From contig CAZQIZ010000001.1 in the NCBI GenBank assembly GCA_964593585.1, positions 62,001-126,000 on the forward strand: a stretch of DNA of 64,000 bases, given 5' to 3'. The notes under the pieces were generated by a model. That model did not search any database. It was not told the origin of the DNA and saw only the letters and a program-made list of their open reading frames with translations. Source of the DNA: JACQFV01 sp964593585 (GTDB lineage Bacteria > Zixibacteria > MSB-5A5 > WJJR01). The translations under genes were made by a program, and so were the position numbers. This document shows, in pieces, positions 51,441 through 61,532 of this stretch (within the stretch, counting starts at the first letter, position 1; each line of letters opens with the position of its first letter).

Positions 51441-53711
51441 CTATGGGTTACAGGGATCGCAGAAATTGACGGCCGGGTCTTCGCCGCGGAAAGCGACTCC
51501 GACCACGCGGACCACGTCGATCACGCTGGTCGCCCCATCGCAATTGACGTCCGCGCGTCCCGCTGGATCGTGCGGGCAGGAGGCGTCGATCGTGGGTGTG
51601 GCGCCGCGAAAAGCGATGTTGACCGTCTCGATGACATCCAACACGTTGTCCGAGCCGTCGCACGAGGGATCGGCGTGGCAGGTGCAGTCGCAAGTGGTGT
51701 AGTTGACGGTCACCAAATGCGGCGGCGTGGTCGCGCTCTGCTGACCGTGCGCATCGGTGGAACGCAGCGTGTAGAAGTAGTCGCCCGGCGCCTTGCCTGT
51801 GACCGGGTAGGTGCTGGCTGGTGTCGCCGCTTCCAGTTCGACTTCAGAGGCAAAGGTCACGACCGGCGAAATGTTGTCGATCCAAACCCCATCCCACAGT
51901 TCGGCGCCGTCGGTCTCATAAGAGAAGCGGATGAGCACATCCTCGCCGGTGTACGAAGTCAGCGGAAACTTGGCCTCGACAAAATTGCCGCCCGAAGAGC
52001 CGGTGATGCCGTTACCGCGGTTGGTGCCATGCGGATTGGTGTTAGTGGTGATGTTTCCCGGCAGCGTGTACCAGTTCGCGCCGAAGTCATTGGACACCTC
52101 GGCGTAGGCGTAGTCCCAGTCGGTCTCGATGTTGTACCACATCCGCGCCCGCAGCGTGTCGCCCGCCGCCGGACGGTAGTAGTGGAGAGCGGTCTGTCGG
52201 GCCCGGCGGTTGTTGCTGGAGCCGCCCCAGAAACTCTCGGTGCTGTTGTAGCCGCGCGTCGGCGACAGACTGAACCCGCTGAGATTCCAGTGGCTGTCAT
52301 CGTCGGAGAAGTCGGTGACTACCGAGCGGCCGACCAGTTCGGCCAGACGGAACGCGACCGCGCCATTGAGGCCGCCGGGGTCGGACCAAGTCAGCGTGTA
52401 GTCGGGAACTGTCACGGTGTCGGGGGAAACCCAGGTCGGCGTGACCGGCGGGAGAATCCGCTGTGGCGTGTCAGCCAGATCGATCAGAAGCAGGTTTCCC
52501 GGTATGTTCTCGTTGACCAGTGTCGGAATGCGCGCCGGGTTCGGCCAGAACCCGTCGCTTCCCGAACCGACTTCCGGCGTAAACGACAGGATTCCTTCGG
52601 AAAAGTACATCCAGTCGTCCGAATCGCCGTTGGTCACATACAGCGCCCAGCCCGGCTGCGGGCTGTAGCCGTTGAAACTGGTCACCGAATCCCCGATTGC
52701 GCGAAACAGCGGCTCATCGGCGGAATAGAACTCATCATACCCCGGTGCCCAGAGAAACAGGTTGGAGAAGGAGTGGAAGTTGACCGCGATGACGAAGTTG
52801 CGGCTCTGCACGAAGTCGCGCACCAATTGGAGCTCCGGTTCCGAGAAAGCGCTCGGACCGCGGTAGGTGTCGCTGGAAGGGTTGGGGGAGGAGCCAATAT
52901 TGTCGAACCCCCACATGTGGGCGTAGTTGCGATTCAAGTCGGTGCCGTAGACGATCGTCGGGGTGGTCTGCACAATCCGACGGTTCTTGCGCCACATCCC
53001 GCCGCCGGTGGGGCTGATCATCTCATTATAGAGGTAGCCGTCGGGGTTCAGGCAGGGCACCACATAGATTTCGCGCTCGTTGACCAACTGGGTGATGACC
53101 GGGTCGGTGCCGTAGTTGAACATCAGAGTTCGGATCGTGTGCAGGACCACTTCCAGGCCGATCGGCTCGCGCGCATGGTGCATCGCGGTAAACAGAATTT
53201 CCGGCTCGTTCTCATCGACGTCGGGGTTGTCGGAAATCTTGATCGCCCACAACGGATTGCCCTCATACGAATCGCCGAGGGAGAATTTGGCGGTGGTGAT
53301 CGACGGATACGCGGTGTGGAAGGAGTCGAGTTTTGAGTTGAACCCGCCCACCGCCTCCATCCAGGTGAGGAAGCCGCCCATTGTGGCCGTCGACTTGGCG
53401 GCATAACTGGCGTACCAGTCGGGGTCCAGCACATCGAGCTTGTAGCCGTCGGCGCGCAATTGGTCCAGTTCATCGGCCGAGACCAGCACTGTGAACGCCC
53501 CGGCGGCGTAACTCGGATGATGTTCAAGAACGTCGACGCCGCGCGCCAGGGCCGCCTCGATCTGGCCCTTGCCGGTGATGTTCCAGCGGGCAACGATCTT
53601 CTTCTTCAAGAATTCCATGTCGGCGGCGTCCAGGGCCCACACGGATTCCACCGCGCCGGCCAGCGCCGCGACCACGGCCACCATGAACAACCCTACGCGT
53701 ACACTGCTCAT
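51441..53711 (-). CDS. Secreted M14 zinc carboxypeptidase with dockerin-like C-terminus
   Basis: 756 residues. The signal peptide is about 1-27 (FMVAVVAALAGAVESVWA). The M14 domain has the zinc motif HHAREP near residue 176, the substrate-binding DLNRNYAHMWG, a third ligand in NFHSFSN, and the catalytic Glu in SFTPEVGSGSDG near 376. A jelly-roll domain (about 480-640, ARMWYNIETDWDYAY, LWDGVWIDNISP) resembles the immune-inhibitor-A type accessory fold. Residues 690-752 are two dockerin-like loops (CDGSDNVLDVIETVN and VNCDGATSVIDVVRVV). ATG at 53711 has GGGAGAGAG upstream. It should degrade peptides outside the cell. Confidence 0.9.
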   Translation of the reverse strand: MSSVRVGLFMVAVVAALAGAVESVWALDAADMEFLKKKIVARWNITGKGQIEAALARGVDVLEHHPSYAAGAFTVLVSADELDQLRADGYKLDVLDPDWYASYAAKSTATMGGFLTWMEAVGGFNSKLDSFHTAYPSITTAKFSLGDSYEGNPLWAIKISDNPDVDENEPEILFTAMHHAREPIGLEVVLHTIRTLMFNYGTDPVITQLVNEREIYVVPCLNPDGYLYNEMISPTGGGMWRKNRRIVQTTPTIVYGTDLNRNYAHMWGFDNIGSSPNPSSDTYRGPSAFSEPELQLVRDFVQSRNFVIAVNFHSFSNLFLWAPGYDEFYSADEPLFRAIGDSVTSFNGYSPQPGWALYVTNGDSDDWMYFSEGILSFTPEVGSGSDGFWPNPARIPTLVNENIPGNLLLIDLADTPQRILPPVTPTWVSPDTVTVPDYTLTWSDPGGLNGAVAFRLAELVGRSVVTDFSDDDSHWNLSGFSLSPTRGYNSTESFWGGSSNNRRARQTALHYYRPAAGDTLRARMWYNIETDWDYAYAEVSNDFGANWYTLPGNITTNTNPHGTNRGNGITGSSGGNFVEAKFPLTSYTGEDVLIRFSYETDGAELWDGVWIDNISPVVTFASEVELEAATPASTYPVTGKAPGDYFYTLRSTDAHGQQSATTPPHLVTVNYTTCDCTCHADPSCDGSDNVLDVIETVNIAFRGATPTIDASCPHDPAGRADVNCDGATSVIDVVRVVGVAFRGEDPAVNFCDPCNP

Positions 53712-53928
53712 GCACTCTCTCCCATCTGTACTTATTGTTATCGACACAACCGCACGAAATGTGGCGGGGGGAGCCGGGAAGTACGGAAACGCTGCTCCAA
53801 ACCACCGTAAAGAACGGCCCCTCTACCGGCGGGCCGATACCGGTAAGATACGCCATTCGGGAAACATCACAAGCCGCCATTTTGTGCCGCTTGGACCCAC
53901 CGGCGGCGTGTGATATCTTATTGTCAGA

Positions 53929-54414
53929 ATGACTGAACCGACGCCAAGCCATTACGATGACGCCGGGCGCGCCCGCATGGTCGATATCGGCGGCAAGTCG
54001 CCAAGTCGACGCACCGCGCGCGCCGACGGGGAGCTGCGCATCGGCCCCGCCGCCGCCGCGCTCGACCAGGGCACTGTCCCCAAGGGAAACCCCTTCGAGG
54101 CGGCGCGGCTGGCCGGCATCGCCGCCGCCAAGAAGACCTCCGACTTGATCCCGCTTTGCCACCCCCTTCGGCTCAATGTCGTGGACATTGACATCACCCG
54201 TGCCCCGGGCGAGGCCGTCATCCGCGTCGCCGTTTCGGTCTCAGCCGACGAACGCACCGGCGTCGAGATGGAGGCGTTGACCGCCTGCAGCGTCGCGCTG
54301 CTGGTGATCTACGACATGCTCAAAGCGATCGACAAGGGGATGGTGCTGGGTCCGATCCGACTGATCGAGAAGACCGGCGGCAAGACCGACTACACCGCGC
54401 CGCCGGCGCCGTGA
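53929..54414 (+). CDS. moaC: Cyclic pyranopterin monophosphate synthase
   Basis: 161 residues, the normal length. It makes cyclic pyranopterin monophosphate in molybdenum cofactor synthesis, following MoaA. Signatures are MVDIGGKSPSRRTARA, GTVPKGNP, KKTSDLIPLCHPL, GVEMEALTA and IYDMLKAIDKGM, covering the active-site residues. No other moa genes are in the window. ATG at 53929 has no Shine-Dalgarno and lies 9 bases after a TATCTT hexamer, so it may be leaderless. The stop is 3 bases from the convergent gene's stop. Confidence 0.95.
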   Translation: MTEPTPSHYDDAGRARMVDIGGKSPSRRTARADGELRIGPAAAALDQGTVPKGNPFEAARLAGIAAAKKTSDLIPLCHPLRLNVVDIDITRAPGEAVIRVAVSVSADERTGVEMEALTACSVALLVIYDMLKAIDKGMVLGPIRLIEKTGGKTDYTAPPAP

Positions 54415-54417
54415 CGC

Positions 54418-54975
54418 TCAATTGACCGGAAGACCGATTTGCACAAAGCGCGGGTGGATGGCCCGGACATCGGGCGTCACCAGTTGCAGCGTGTTGTGCG
54501 GACGGATAAAGGTGGTGTTGGGAAGCAGGGGGTAGCTGACCTGGCCGGCGCGTGCGGTGAAGAATAAGCGCGCGATGCCTCCCGATCCGGGCGCCAACGG
54601 CGGCCGATTCCCGCCCAGATCGGAGATCAACCCGATCAGCACGGTTTGCATTGTGGTATCGACACGGAAGGTCTTCAGGGCAAAATACTCCGTGCGCAGC
54701 CCAAGGTAGTTGGCCGAGTCGATCCGATAGACCGGCCGTCCCTGCCCCCAAGACAGCGGCAATGTCAACGCCGCGACCGGTCCGGGATTGTCCAGACTGA
54801 CCAGCACTTCCCAGTGAAGGGAATCGGTACGGTCGGTCTGTACGGTGACCACATACGAGGTCTCAGCCGGCGGCGGCGACTGCGCCGCGGCCGGATCCGC
54901 CGCGCACAGCGCCAGCGTCAGACCCAAGAGCAACCCCAACGTGTGGAATCCATCGCGGTGACGCATCGGTCTCAT
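54418..54975 (-). CDS. Secreted cohesin-like beta-sandwich protein, unknown function
   Basis: 185 residues. The signal peptide is about 1-31 (LGLLLGLTLALCAADPAAAQ). The mature part is all beta: SYVVTVQTDRTDSLHWEVLV, NPGPVAALTLPLSWG, TVLIGLISDLGG and GSGGIARLFFTARAG. The VAALTLPLSW...GGIARLFFTA pattern resembles cohesin-type domains, which is suggestive because two dockerin-like proteins lie in the same window. No enzyme motif is present. It is 43 bases downstream of the DUF2723 gene on the same strand. ATG at 54975 is chosen to give the signal peptide; the frame is open to 55068 inside the neighbour. Confidence 0.6.
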   Translation of the reverse strand: MRPMRHRDGFHTLGLLLGLTLALCAADPAAAQSPPPAETSYVVTVQTDRTDSLHWEVLVSLDNPGPVAALTLPLSWGQGRPVYRIDSANYLGLRTEYFALKTFRVDTTMQTVLIGLISDLGGNRPPLAPGSGGIARLFFTARAGQVSYPLLPNTTFIRPHNTLQLVTPDVRAIHPRFVQIGLPVN

Positions 54976-55018
54976 CGTACCCCATACTACATTCGGGGGC
55001 GGCAAAAGGTTGGCCAGT

Positions 55019-57058
55019 TTATTGCGACGTTGACGTCCGGTCAAGCGCCGCCTGATCCGCTGCGTCACGGTCCGGCGACGGCAATTGGCTCAGTCCCTGC
55101 CCGGATGAACGCCCGCGCCGTTTGCGCTCGCCGGCGTCGGAGTGGATCGTCAACGCCCGCTGGAACAACTCACGGGCACGATCATAATGTCCGCGGGTGT
55201 CGTAGAAGATGCCGGCGCGATACAAACTGGCGACGTAGACCCGTTGCGCGTCGAAGTCGCGACGGATCGCCTCGGTGGCGTTGAAGAAACGCGACTGACG
55301 TTCAAAATCTTCCTGCTGACGAATCATCCGCGCGTCGACCTGCGGCACCGAATCGGGCGACACGCGGAAGAAGTGGCCGGCCGGAATGAGGTGGTAGATC
55401 AGGCGCATCGAGGTCTCGGTGAATTCCCAATACACCGGCGCCCCGGCTTGCGCCAACTGGATTGCCCAGCGATCGACATAAAGCCGCGTCGTGTCGGCCG
55501 GGATCGCGATCGCCGCCAAATCGGGGAACTGGCGAAAGACCCAGTCGCGATACCAGGCCGCCGGCAACAAGTCACGGTTGATGACGCGCACATCGGGGCG
55601 CCAGTGGTCGCAATATTGCAGTCCGCGCAGGACAAAGTCGATGTTGGCGTCGGAGACAAACACCGTCGCGCTCGGCTGCAGATCGGCGGTGGCCTCGGTG
55701 CCGTAATCGTAGGCCAGGCGGTGATCGACCAGATTGCAGTAAGGCGCATTGATCACCAGCGGGGCGGCACCCAGAAGCGCCAGCGAGCCCAAGGCCGCGG
55801 TGGCCACCGCCATCCGCAACCCGCGGGTCGGCATCGGCAGATGCAGATAGCTGAACGCCACGATCAACGACGCGATGCCGGCCGCCACCAGAAAGCCGAC
55901 CATCGTCAGCGCCGCCAGCAGATAGCCGTGGATGTCGGGATTGGTCTCATTGAAGTCGCTCACCAGCAGCGCGGTGACCGCGACGTTGCCGAGGATGACA
56001 AGCAGCGTCAGGATCGCCCAGCGGCGCGATTTGCGCCACAGGCTCACAATCCCGGCCGCGGTCAGGACCGCGATGCCCCACTGCAACTCATCCAAAAGCA
56101 GCGCGAAGGACTTCAGCGCATGCGTGAAGAAGACTCCGACCCGAGTGGCGAAGACCTCATCCAGGGCATCGACCCCGACAACCCCGCCCCACCCCGGCGA
56201 TGGCGCGCTCGCAGCCCAGCCCCAGTTGAGCGGCGGATTGGCGGCGGCACGGATCGGCAGGTACAGATACACCGAAAGCCCGATGAGAAACATGAGCAGC
56301 GCGCCCATCCAAAGCCAAAGGCCGGTCTGGGCACGGCGCATTAGCAGCGCGAAGAAGATCGCGAACGCCGGCAGGGTGGAGGCGAAGGTTGCATTGTGCA
56401 ACCCCAGCCCCAATCCGGCCACCAGCCCTGCCGCCAGCACCCAGCGGGACAGTTGCGGATCGCCGCGACGTGCGGCACGGTCAGCGCCCGCCGCCAGCGC
56501 CAGCATCAGGCAGACCGCCAGAAGGGTCGGCGCATAGACCTCGGCACGCGCCGCCTGCATCCACAGCGTGTAGGTCCCACCAATCGTGGTCAACGCCACC
56601 GCGATTGGCAGGACAATCTCCCACCAGGCGGCCTTGCGCCACCAATGGGCAAAGAGCGTGTGCCAGACATAGGCCAAAAAGCCCAGTCCGGTCGCCGCCG
56701 ACAGCGCCGAGAGAAAATTGACGCGATAGAAGATGTCCCCGAACGGCGACAGCGAGAAGACCCGTCCGATCAGCACATACAGCGGAAATCCCGGACGGTG
56801 CGGAATGCCGAGCACATGGGCATTGGCGGCCAGCTCGCCGGTGTCCCACCAGAACACCGTCCGGCACATCGTCGCGACATACAAAAGCAGCCCGACGATG
56901 AAGACAATCGTGGCCAGAAGCCAGGCCGCGTTGGTGGAGCGCTCGCGGTCCCGGTGCAACTCTTCCAGCGAAGGCGAGTACGACGCAAAGGTGTCAGACA
57001 ACGGTCGGCGCTCCCGGTTGGGCCGTCTGCGGCCATTTCCCGCCGGCGAAACCGGCAT
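55019..57058 (-). CDS. DUF2723 multi-pass membrane protein (GT-C-like glycosyltransferase)
   Basis: 679 residues with about eleven hydrophobic helices in the first 460, then a soluble domain with a TPR-like end (YRAGIFYDTRGHYDRARELFQRAL). The N-terminal motif VFWWDTGELAANAHVLGIPHRPGFPLYV is the hallmark of DUF2723, placing an acidic residue in the first external loop as in PMT/GT-C mannosyltransferases. It is common in Bacteroidetes-like genomes. It may transfer a lipid-linked sugar to exported proteins; the acceptor is unknown. ATG at 57058 sits right against GAGGAG, so a start slightly downstream is possible. Confidence 0.85.
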   Translation of the reverse strand: MPVSPAGNGRRRPNRERRPLSDTFASYSPSLEELHRDRERSTNAAWLLATIVFIVGLLLYVATMCRTVFWWDTGELAANAHVLGIPHRPGFPLYVLIGRVFSLSPFGDIFYRVNFLSALSAATGLGFLAYVWHTLFAHWWRKAAWWEIVLPIAVALTTIGGTYTLWMQAARAEVYAPTLLAVCLMLALAAGADRAARRGDPQLSRWVLAAGLVAGLGLGLHNATFASTLPAFAIFFALLMRRAQTGLWLWMGALLMFLIGLSVYLYLPIRAAANPPLNWGWAASAPSPGWGGVVGVDALDEVFATRVGVFFTHALKSFALLLDELQWGIAVLTAAGIVSLWRKSRRWAILTLLVILGNVAVTALLVSDFNETNPDIHGYLLAALTMVGFLVAAGIASLIVAFSYLHLPMPTRGLRMAVATAALGSLALLGAAPLVINAPYCNLVDHRLAYDYGTEATADLQPSATVFVSDANIDFVLRGLQYCDHWRPDVRVINRDLLPAAWYRDWVFRQFPDLAAIAIPADTTRLYVDRWAIQLAQAGAPVYWEFTETSMRLIYHLIPAGHFFRVSPDSVPQVDARMIRQQEDFERQSRFFNATEAIRRDFDAQRVYVASLYRAGIFYDTRGHYDRARELFQRALTIHSDAGERKRRGRSSGQGLSQLPSPDRDAADQAALDRTSTSQ

Positions 57059-57158
57059 CTCCTCTATTATCGGACAAATTGCCGCCGGGGTTTGCGCCTT
57101 TGTGTTGGACGTTGATCTTTTGCCGCCTTAGGGTATTATCCCTGCGGAGCCCATCCCC

Positions 57159-59192
57159 ATGCCCGCCGCCGATCCCGACTCCCGCCCCTGGCCCCGGATT
57201 GTCCGCATCCGTCCGATCGTTGCCACCATCGGGGTCATCGGCCTGATCCTTGCGCTTCTATTTCTCACGTGGGCTACCTTGGGCGTGAGAAGCATGCGCC
57301 AGGCCCTGGTGGCCGAGACCGAACGCCAGTCGCTGGCGCTTCTCCAATCGCTGATTCTCGCCTCGCAATACTCCCTGGCCACCGGGACATTGGTCGAACG
57401 GCTTGAGCGTGAGACCCAGGCCGAACGGGCCCGCACGCTCCTGGAGCAACTGGCGCCGGCGCGGATCGACCGACGCGCGCTGGCCTCGCTGGCGGCCACG
57501 CTTGACGTCGATGGCATCAGCGTCTGGACAGGGGGAGAGGTCGTTGCCGCCCCGGAGGACCTGTCGCATCTGATCGCCGCAGATGCATCCCTGCACCCCG
57601 ATGCCTGGATGCAGACCGATGAAACCGTGTCGCTGCAGCTGCGCGACAGTCTTGAGCAAGTCCGCTGGCATGGGATCGGATTCCTTTCCCGTGGCGGCGC
57701 GGTGGCGCTCTGGAACCTGCCGCGCCCCGGCAGCGCCGCCTCGATTTCCGGAGTCGGTGAACTGATTCAGGAAATCGGGCGGCAGTCAGGCATCAACTAT
57801 ATTGTCCTGCAAGCCCCTGATGGGATTGTCTTTGCCTCGCGTCCCTTAAAGCCGCTGTTGAAGTTGGCCGCCGACAGTTTCTTGGTCGCGGTGCTGGAGA
57901 GCGATGCTCCCTCCACCCGCGAGATCATCTTCGAAGGCACCCCGGTGGTCGAGGCCGCCGCCCCGTTTCTTTCCACCGACCTGCCCTCCGGGATGTTCCG
58001 TGTCGGCCTGAGTCTGACCGCGGTCGACAACGCAGTGGACCGACTGACCCTGCAATTTGGTCTCACCGCGCTCCTGCTGATTCTCTTTTCGACCGCCGTC
58101 AGCGCCTTTGTGGTCGTGCGACGGTCGCTGCGGGCGCTGGGGCAATCGTATCGCGAAGTGGAGACACTGACCGGACGCGTCCTCGATGCCATCGATCAGG
58201 CGGTGATCGCCGTCGATGGCGAGGGGCGGCTGACAATCCTCAATCCGACCGGCGAGCGTTGGTTCGGAGTGGCCATCGCCAACATCCGCGGCCAGCGATT
58301 CGACATCGCCCTGCCCGCCCCCTTTGGTTTGGACGAGGCGATGACCTCGGCGCGTCCCTTGCGCGACCGGGAAGTGCAATGCCGCACTGCGCGCGGCGAA
58401 CGAACGTTCGTCTACTCGGCGACCGCGCTGGTCACCAGCCAGGGGAACCGTGTCGGCGCGGTGGCGGTGGTGCGCGACGAGACCGACGCGCGGGCAATGG
58501 CCTTGCAGGTACGCCGTGCCGAGCGTCTCTCCGCCATGGGTCAGTTGGCCGCCGGAGTCGCCCATGAGATACGCAATCCGTTAAACGCGATCGCGCTGGC
58601 CTCGCAGCAGCTGAAACTCGAACTTTCCGGCTCGCAGAATGCATCCTTCGCCGACACGATCTGGAACGAATCCAAGCGGTTGAACACGATAGTGGAGGAC
58701 TTCCTTTCACTGGCACGGCCCTCCGGCCAGCCGCGCAGGACCGTTGACCTCGGTGAATTGACCTGCGAGATCACCCAGATGGCGCGTTTGGAGGCCGACA
58801 AGGTTCCCGTCGAACTCAGAGTATCGTTGGCCGACGGTTGCAAGGTTGACGGCGTCGCCGACGAACTGCGCAAGGCGGTCTGGAATCTGTTGCGCAACGC
58901 CCTGGCCGCCACGCCGTCCGGTGGAACAATTGAAGTCGCTGTTGAACCGGTCGACGGCCAGGTCCGGTTGACCATCGACGACACCGGTTCGGGTATTGCG
59001 CCCGAGGCGCTGGCGCGCGTCTTTGAACCCTGGTTCACCACTCGCGCCGGCGGCACCGGATTAGGGCTGGCAATCACGCACCGGATTGTGCAGGATCATG
59101 GCGGCACCATCGATCTGCTCTCGCCGGTTCCCGGTCGTGAGCATGGCACCCGGGCGCTGGTGAAACTGCCGCCGGCAGCCGACAACAAATAG
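57159..59192 (+). CDS. Sensor histidine kinase (NtrB/ZraS-like)
   Basis: 677 residues. Membrane helices lie at about 25-45 and 300-325, with a periplasmic or extracytoplasmic sensor region between them. Then comes a PAS-like domain (about 340-445, VLDAIDQAVIAVDGEGRLTILN). The HisKA H-box is GVAHEIRNPLNAIALASQ, with His near 469, and the HATPase boxes are LLRNALAATPSGG and TGLGLAITHRIVQDHGG. It is complete and should autophosphorylate. No response regulator is adjacent, so the partner is elsewhere. ATG at 57159 has GGAG upstream. It ends 4 bases before the chorismate synthase start, so the two share a transcript. Confidence 0.92.
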   Translation: MPAADPDSRPWPRIVRIRPIVATIGVIGLILALLFLTWATLGVRSMRQALVAETERQSLALLQSLILASQYSLATGTLVERLERETQAERARTLLEQLAPARIDRRALASLAATLDVDGISVWTGGEVVAAPEDLSHLIAADASLHPDAWMQTDETVSLQLRDSLEQVRWHGIGFLSRGGAVALWNLPRPGSAASISGVGELIQEIGRQSGINYIVLQAPDGIVFASRPLKPLLKLAADSFLVAVLESDAPSTREIIFEGTPVVEAAAPFLSTDLPSGMFRVGLSLTAVDNAVDRLTLQFGLTALLLILFSTAVSAFVVVRRSLRALGQSYREVETLTGRVLDAIDQAVIAVDGEGRLTILNPTGERWFGVAIANIRGQRFDIALPAPFGLDEAMTSARPLRDREVQCRTARGERTFVYSATALVTSQGNRVGAVAVVRDETDARAMALQVRRAERLSAMGQLAAGVAHEIRNPLNAIALASQQLKLELSGSQNASFADTIWNESKRLNTIVEDFLSLARPSGQPRRTVDLGELTCEITQMARLEADKVPVELRVSLADGCKVDGVADELRKAVWNLLRNALAATPSGGTIEVAVEPVDGQVRLTIDDTGSGIAPEALARVFEPWFTTRAGGTGLGLAITHRIVQDHGGTIDLLSPVPGREHGTRALVKLPPAADNK

Positions 59193-59196
59193 ACCG

Positions 59197-60408
59197 ATGA
59201 CGATGCTCATCTTTCGCAGCGCCGGCGAATCCCACGGCCCCCAGTTGACCGGTATCCTCGAAGGCATGCCCTCTGGCTTGCGTGTCGATTTCGACCGTCT
59301 GGCCCACGATCTGGCTGAACGGCAGAAGGGATTCGGACGCGGCGGACGGATGAAAATCGAGCAGGACCGCTGCCAGATCACCGCCGGGGTCCGTCATGGG
59401 ATGACGCTCGGCTCCCCGATCGCCTTCCGCATCGAGAACCGGGACTGGGCCAACTGGCAGTCGGCGATGGCGGTGACCGAGGAGCGTCCGGCGCCCAGCA
59501 GCGACCGTGAGGCCGAACTGTCCCGTCCGCGCACCGTACCGCGTCCGGGGCATGCCGATCTGGCCGGCGCGCAGAAGCACCATTGGGCCGATCTGCGCAA
59601 TGTCCTCGAACGCGCCTCCGCCCGCGAAACCGCCGTCCGCGTGGCCGCCGGCGCCTTCGCCAAGATGCTTCTGTCCGAATTCGGCGTGGAGACCGCCTGC
59701 CATGTCGTACGGATCGGCGGTGTGGCGCTGCCGCCGACGACTTTGACCGTCGCCGAGATCCGTTCACGCACCGCCGATTCGGAGGTGCGCTGTGTCGACC
59801 CCGCGGTTTCGGCGGCGATGTGCGAGGAGATCCGTCAGGCGGCCGCCTCCGCCGACACGCTCGGCGGTGTGATGGAAGTCGTCATCGAAGGCGTTGCGCC
59901 GGGGCTGGGCGATCACACGCAGTGGAACACCAAACTCGATGGCCAATTCGCGCAGGCGTTGATGTCGGTGCATTCGATCAAGGCGGTGGAAATCGGCGAT
60001 GGTGTCGCGCAGACGGCCCGGCGCGGATCAACCGTGCACGACGAAATCCATTACGATCCTTCACGTGCGCCGCTGGCCTCCGGCTTTTACCGCGCCACCA
60101 ACCGCGCCGGCGGGCTGGAGGGGGGGCTGTCCAACGGCGCCCCGATCATCCTGCGCGCCTACGCCAAGCCGATCTCCACGCTCAATAAGCCATTGGCCTC
60201 GGCCGACATTCATACCAAGACTGCCGCCGCTGCCTTCGTCGAGCGTTCCGACATCTGCTCGGTGCCGGCGGCGGCGATCGTCTGCGAGGCGATGGCGGCC
60301 CTGACGTTGGCCGATGCCTATCTAACCGCCTTCGGCGCCGGGGCGCTGTCCGATTTGCGCGAACGCCTGCGAATCTATCGTTCCCGGATCGACTGTTTCG
60401 ACGTATAA
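59197..60408 (+). CDS. aroC: Chorismate synthase
   Basis: 403 residues. It converts EPSP to chorismate using reduced FMN, the last step of the shikimate pathway. Signature stretches are FRSAGESHGPQLTGILEGMPSG at the N-terminus, QKGFGRGGRMKIEQD, RPGHADLAG, RASARETAVRVAAGA and GGLEGGLSNG, in family order. The start is ATG at 59197 or 59203. It follows the kinase gene by 4 bases and precedes methionine genes; no other aro genes are nearby. Confidence 0.96.
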   Translation: MTMLIFRSAGESHGPQLTGILEGMPSGLRVDFDRLAHDLAERQKGFGRGGRMKIEQDRCQITAGVRHGMTLGSPIAFRIENRDWANWQSAMAVTEERPAPSSDREAELSRPRTVPRPGHADLAGAQKHHWADLRNVLERASARETAVRVAAGAFAKMLLSEFGVETACHVVRIGGVALPPTTLTVAEIRSRTADSEVRCVDPAVSAAMCEEIRQAAASADTLGGVMEVVIEGVAPGLGDHTQWNTKLDGQFAQALMSVHSIKAVEIGDGVAQTARRGSTVHDEIHYDPSRAPLASGFYRATNRAGGLEGGLSNGAPIILRAYAKPISTLNKPLASADIHTKTAAAAFVERSDICSVPAAAIVCEAMAALTLADAYLTAFGAGALSDLRERLRIYRSRIDCFDV

Positions 60409-60479
60409 TCGCCGGTACTTGTCCTGATTGCGGCGGACAACAGGTCGCCGCCGGCTGCTCGATTGTCGAAAGGAGCAAC

Positions 60480-61508
60480 GTGAGCGAACGTCTCTTTGCG
60501 CCCCTGCTGGTGGGCAACCAGCCGAAGATTTTTGATGACCGGCGACGCGCCGGCGCCGAATTCAACCTGCGGCTGGCGCGCAACCGCCTCGACAAGGGCG
60601 CGATCACCCCGGCTGAGTTTGAGCAGGTGGTGGAGCGTACCATCAAAGCGGTCGTCGACGATCAGATCGCCTGCGGCTTCGAACGCGTCACCGACGGCCG
60701 CATTCGCTGGGATGATCCGGTGACCCCGTTTGCCGTCGCGCACGACGGCTTTGTCATCGGCGGGCTCATCCGCTTTTTCGACAACAACGTCTACTACCGC
60801 CGCCCGACCATTTCCGGTCCGGTGCGGTTTGTGCGCTCCGCGGTCATCGACGACTTCCGTCTCCTGCGCCGTCTGACCGACCGACCCGTGATGCCGTCAG
60901 TCTGCGGGCCGTTTTCGCTGGCGCGCTTCTGCATCGATGAGAATTACGGCGGACGCAAGGCGCTCTACGACGACTGCGCCCGTCTGGTGCGCGGCGAACT
61001 CGAGGCGCTGGCCGCCGCAGGCGCGGATTGGGTGCAACTGGATGAGCCGTTCCTTTCGGTCCACCCCGATGATCTCGGCGTCGCCGTCGATGCCATCAAC
61101 GCCGCCATCAGCGGCGTGGGCGTCAAGACTCTCGTCTACACCTACTTCGGATCATTGGCACGTGTGGCCGACCGTGTCTGGGACATTAACGCCCAGGCCA
61201 TTGGCGCCGATTGCGCGACCGCTCCGGAGAACTTCGACATTCTCCTGCGGGGGCCGCACACGCTCGGCCGCGCCTTCGGCCTGGTCGATGCGCGCTCCAC
61301 CCGGATGGAAAGCTCCGACTGGCTGCAGCAACGATTGGACGCGCTTGCCGATGCCGGCGCCGCCCACTGGCCGGTCTGCTGGATCACTCCGTCGGCGGCG
61401 CTGGAATTTCTGCCCTCCAAGAACGCCATCGCCAAGATGCGCCTAATCGGCGATGCGGTCGCCCAGTTTGCGCCCGCGCGCATCGAAGAAACCGTCGATC
61501 GACCCTGA
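60480..61508 (+). CDS. MetE N-terminal-domain-like protein (stand-alone, no zinc site)
   Basis: 342 residues from GTG at 60480 with AAAGGAG upstream. It is a TIM-barrel of the MetE superfamily: ADWVQLDEPFLS and LVYTYFGSLARVADRV align with the N-terminal barrel of cobalamin-independent methionine synthase. The zinc ligands of the catalytic barrel are missing: the His-x-Cys position reads VYTYFG and the last Cys position ITPSAALEF. The next gene encodes the catalytic barrel, 24 bases downstream. Together they look like a MetE split into two genes. An independent methyltransferase function cannot be excluded. Confidence 0.7.
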   Translation: MSERLFAPLLVGNQPKIFDDRRRAGAEFNLRLARNRLDKGAITPAEFEQVVERTIKAVVDDQIACGFERVTDGRIRWDDPVTPFAVAHDGFVIGGLIRFFDNNVYYRRPTISGPVRFVRSAVIDDFRLLRRLTDRPVMPSVCGPFSLARFCIDENYGGRKALYDDCARLVRGELEALAAAGADWVQLDEPFLSVHPDDLGVAVDAINAAISGVGVKTLVYTYFGSLARVADRVWDINAQAIGADCATAPENFDILLRGPHTLGRAFGLVDARSTRMESSDWLQQRLDALADAGAAHWPVCWITPSAALEFLPSKNAIAKMRLIGDAVAQFAPARIEETVDRP

Positions 61509-61532
61509 CCCTCAGACAAAGCGAGCCAATGG

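Noticed and set aside
51222..53336. Plus-strand open frame of about 700 codons opposite the M14 peptidase
   Set aside because: It is the antisense of a complete M14 enzyme and spans the gap to the M1 gene; no domain seen.
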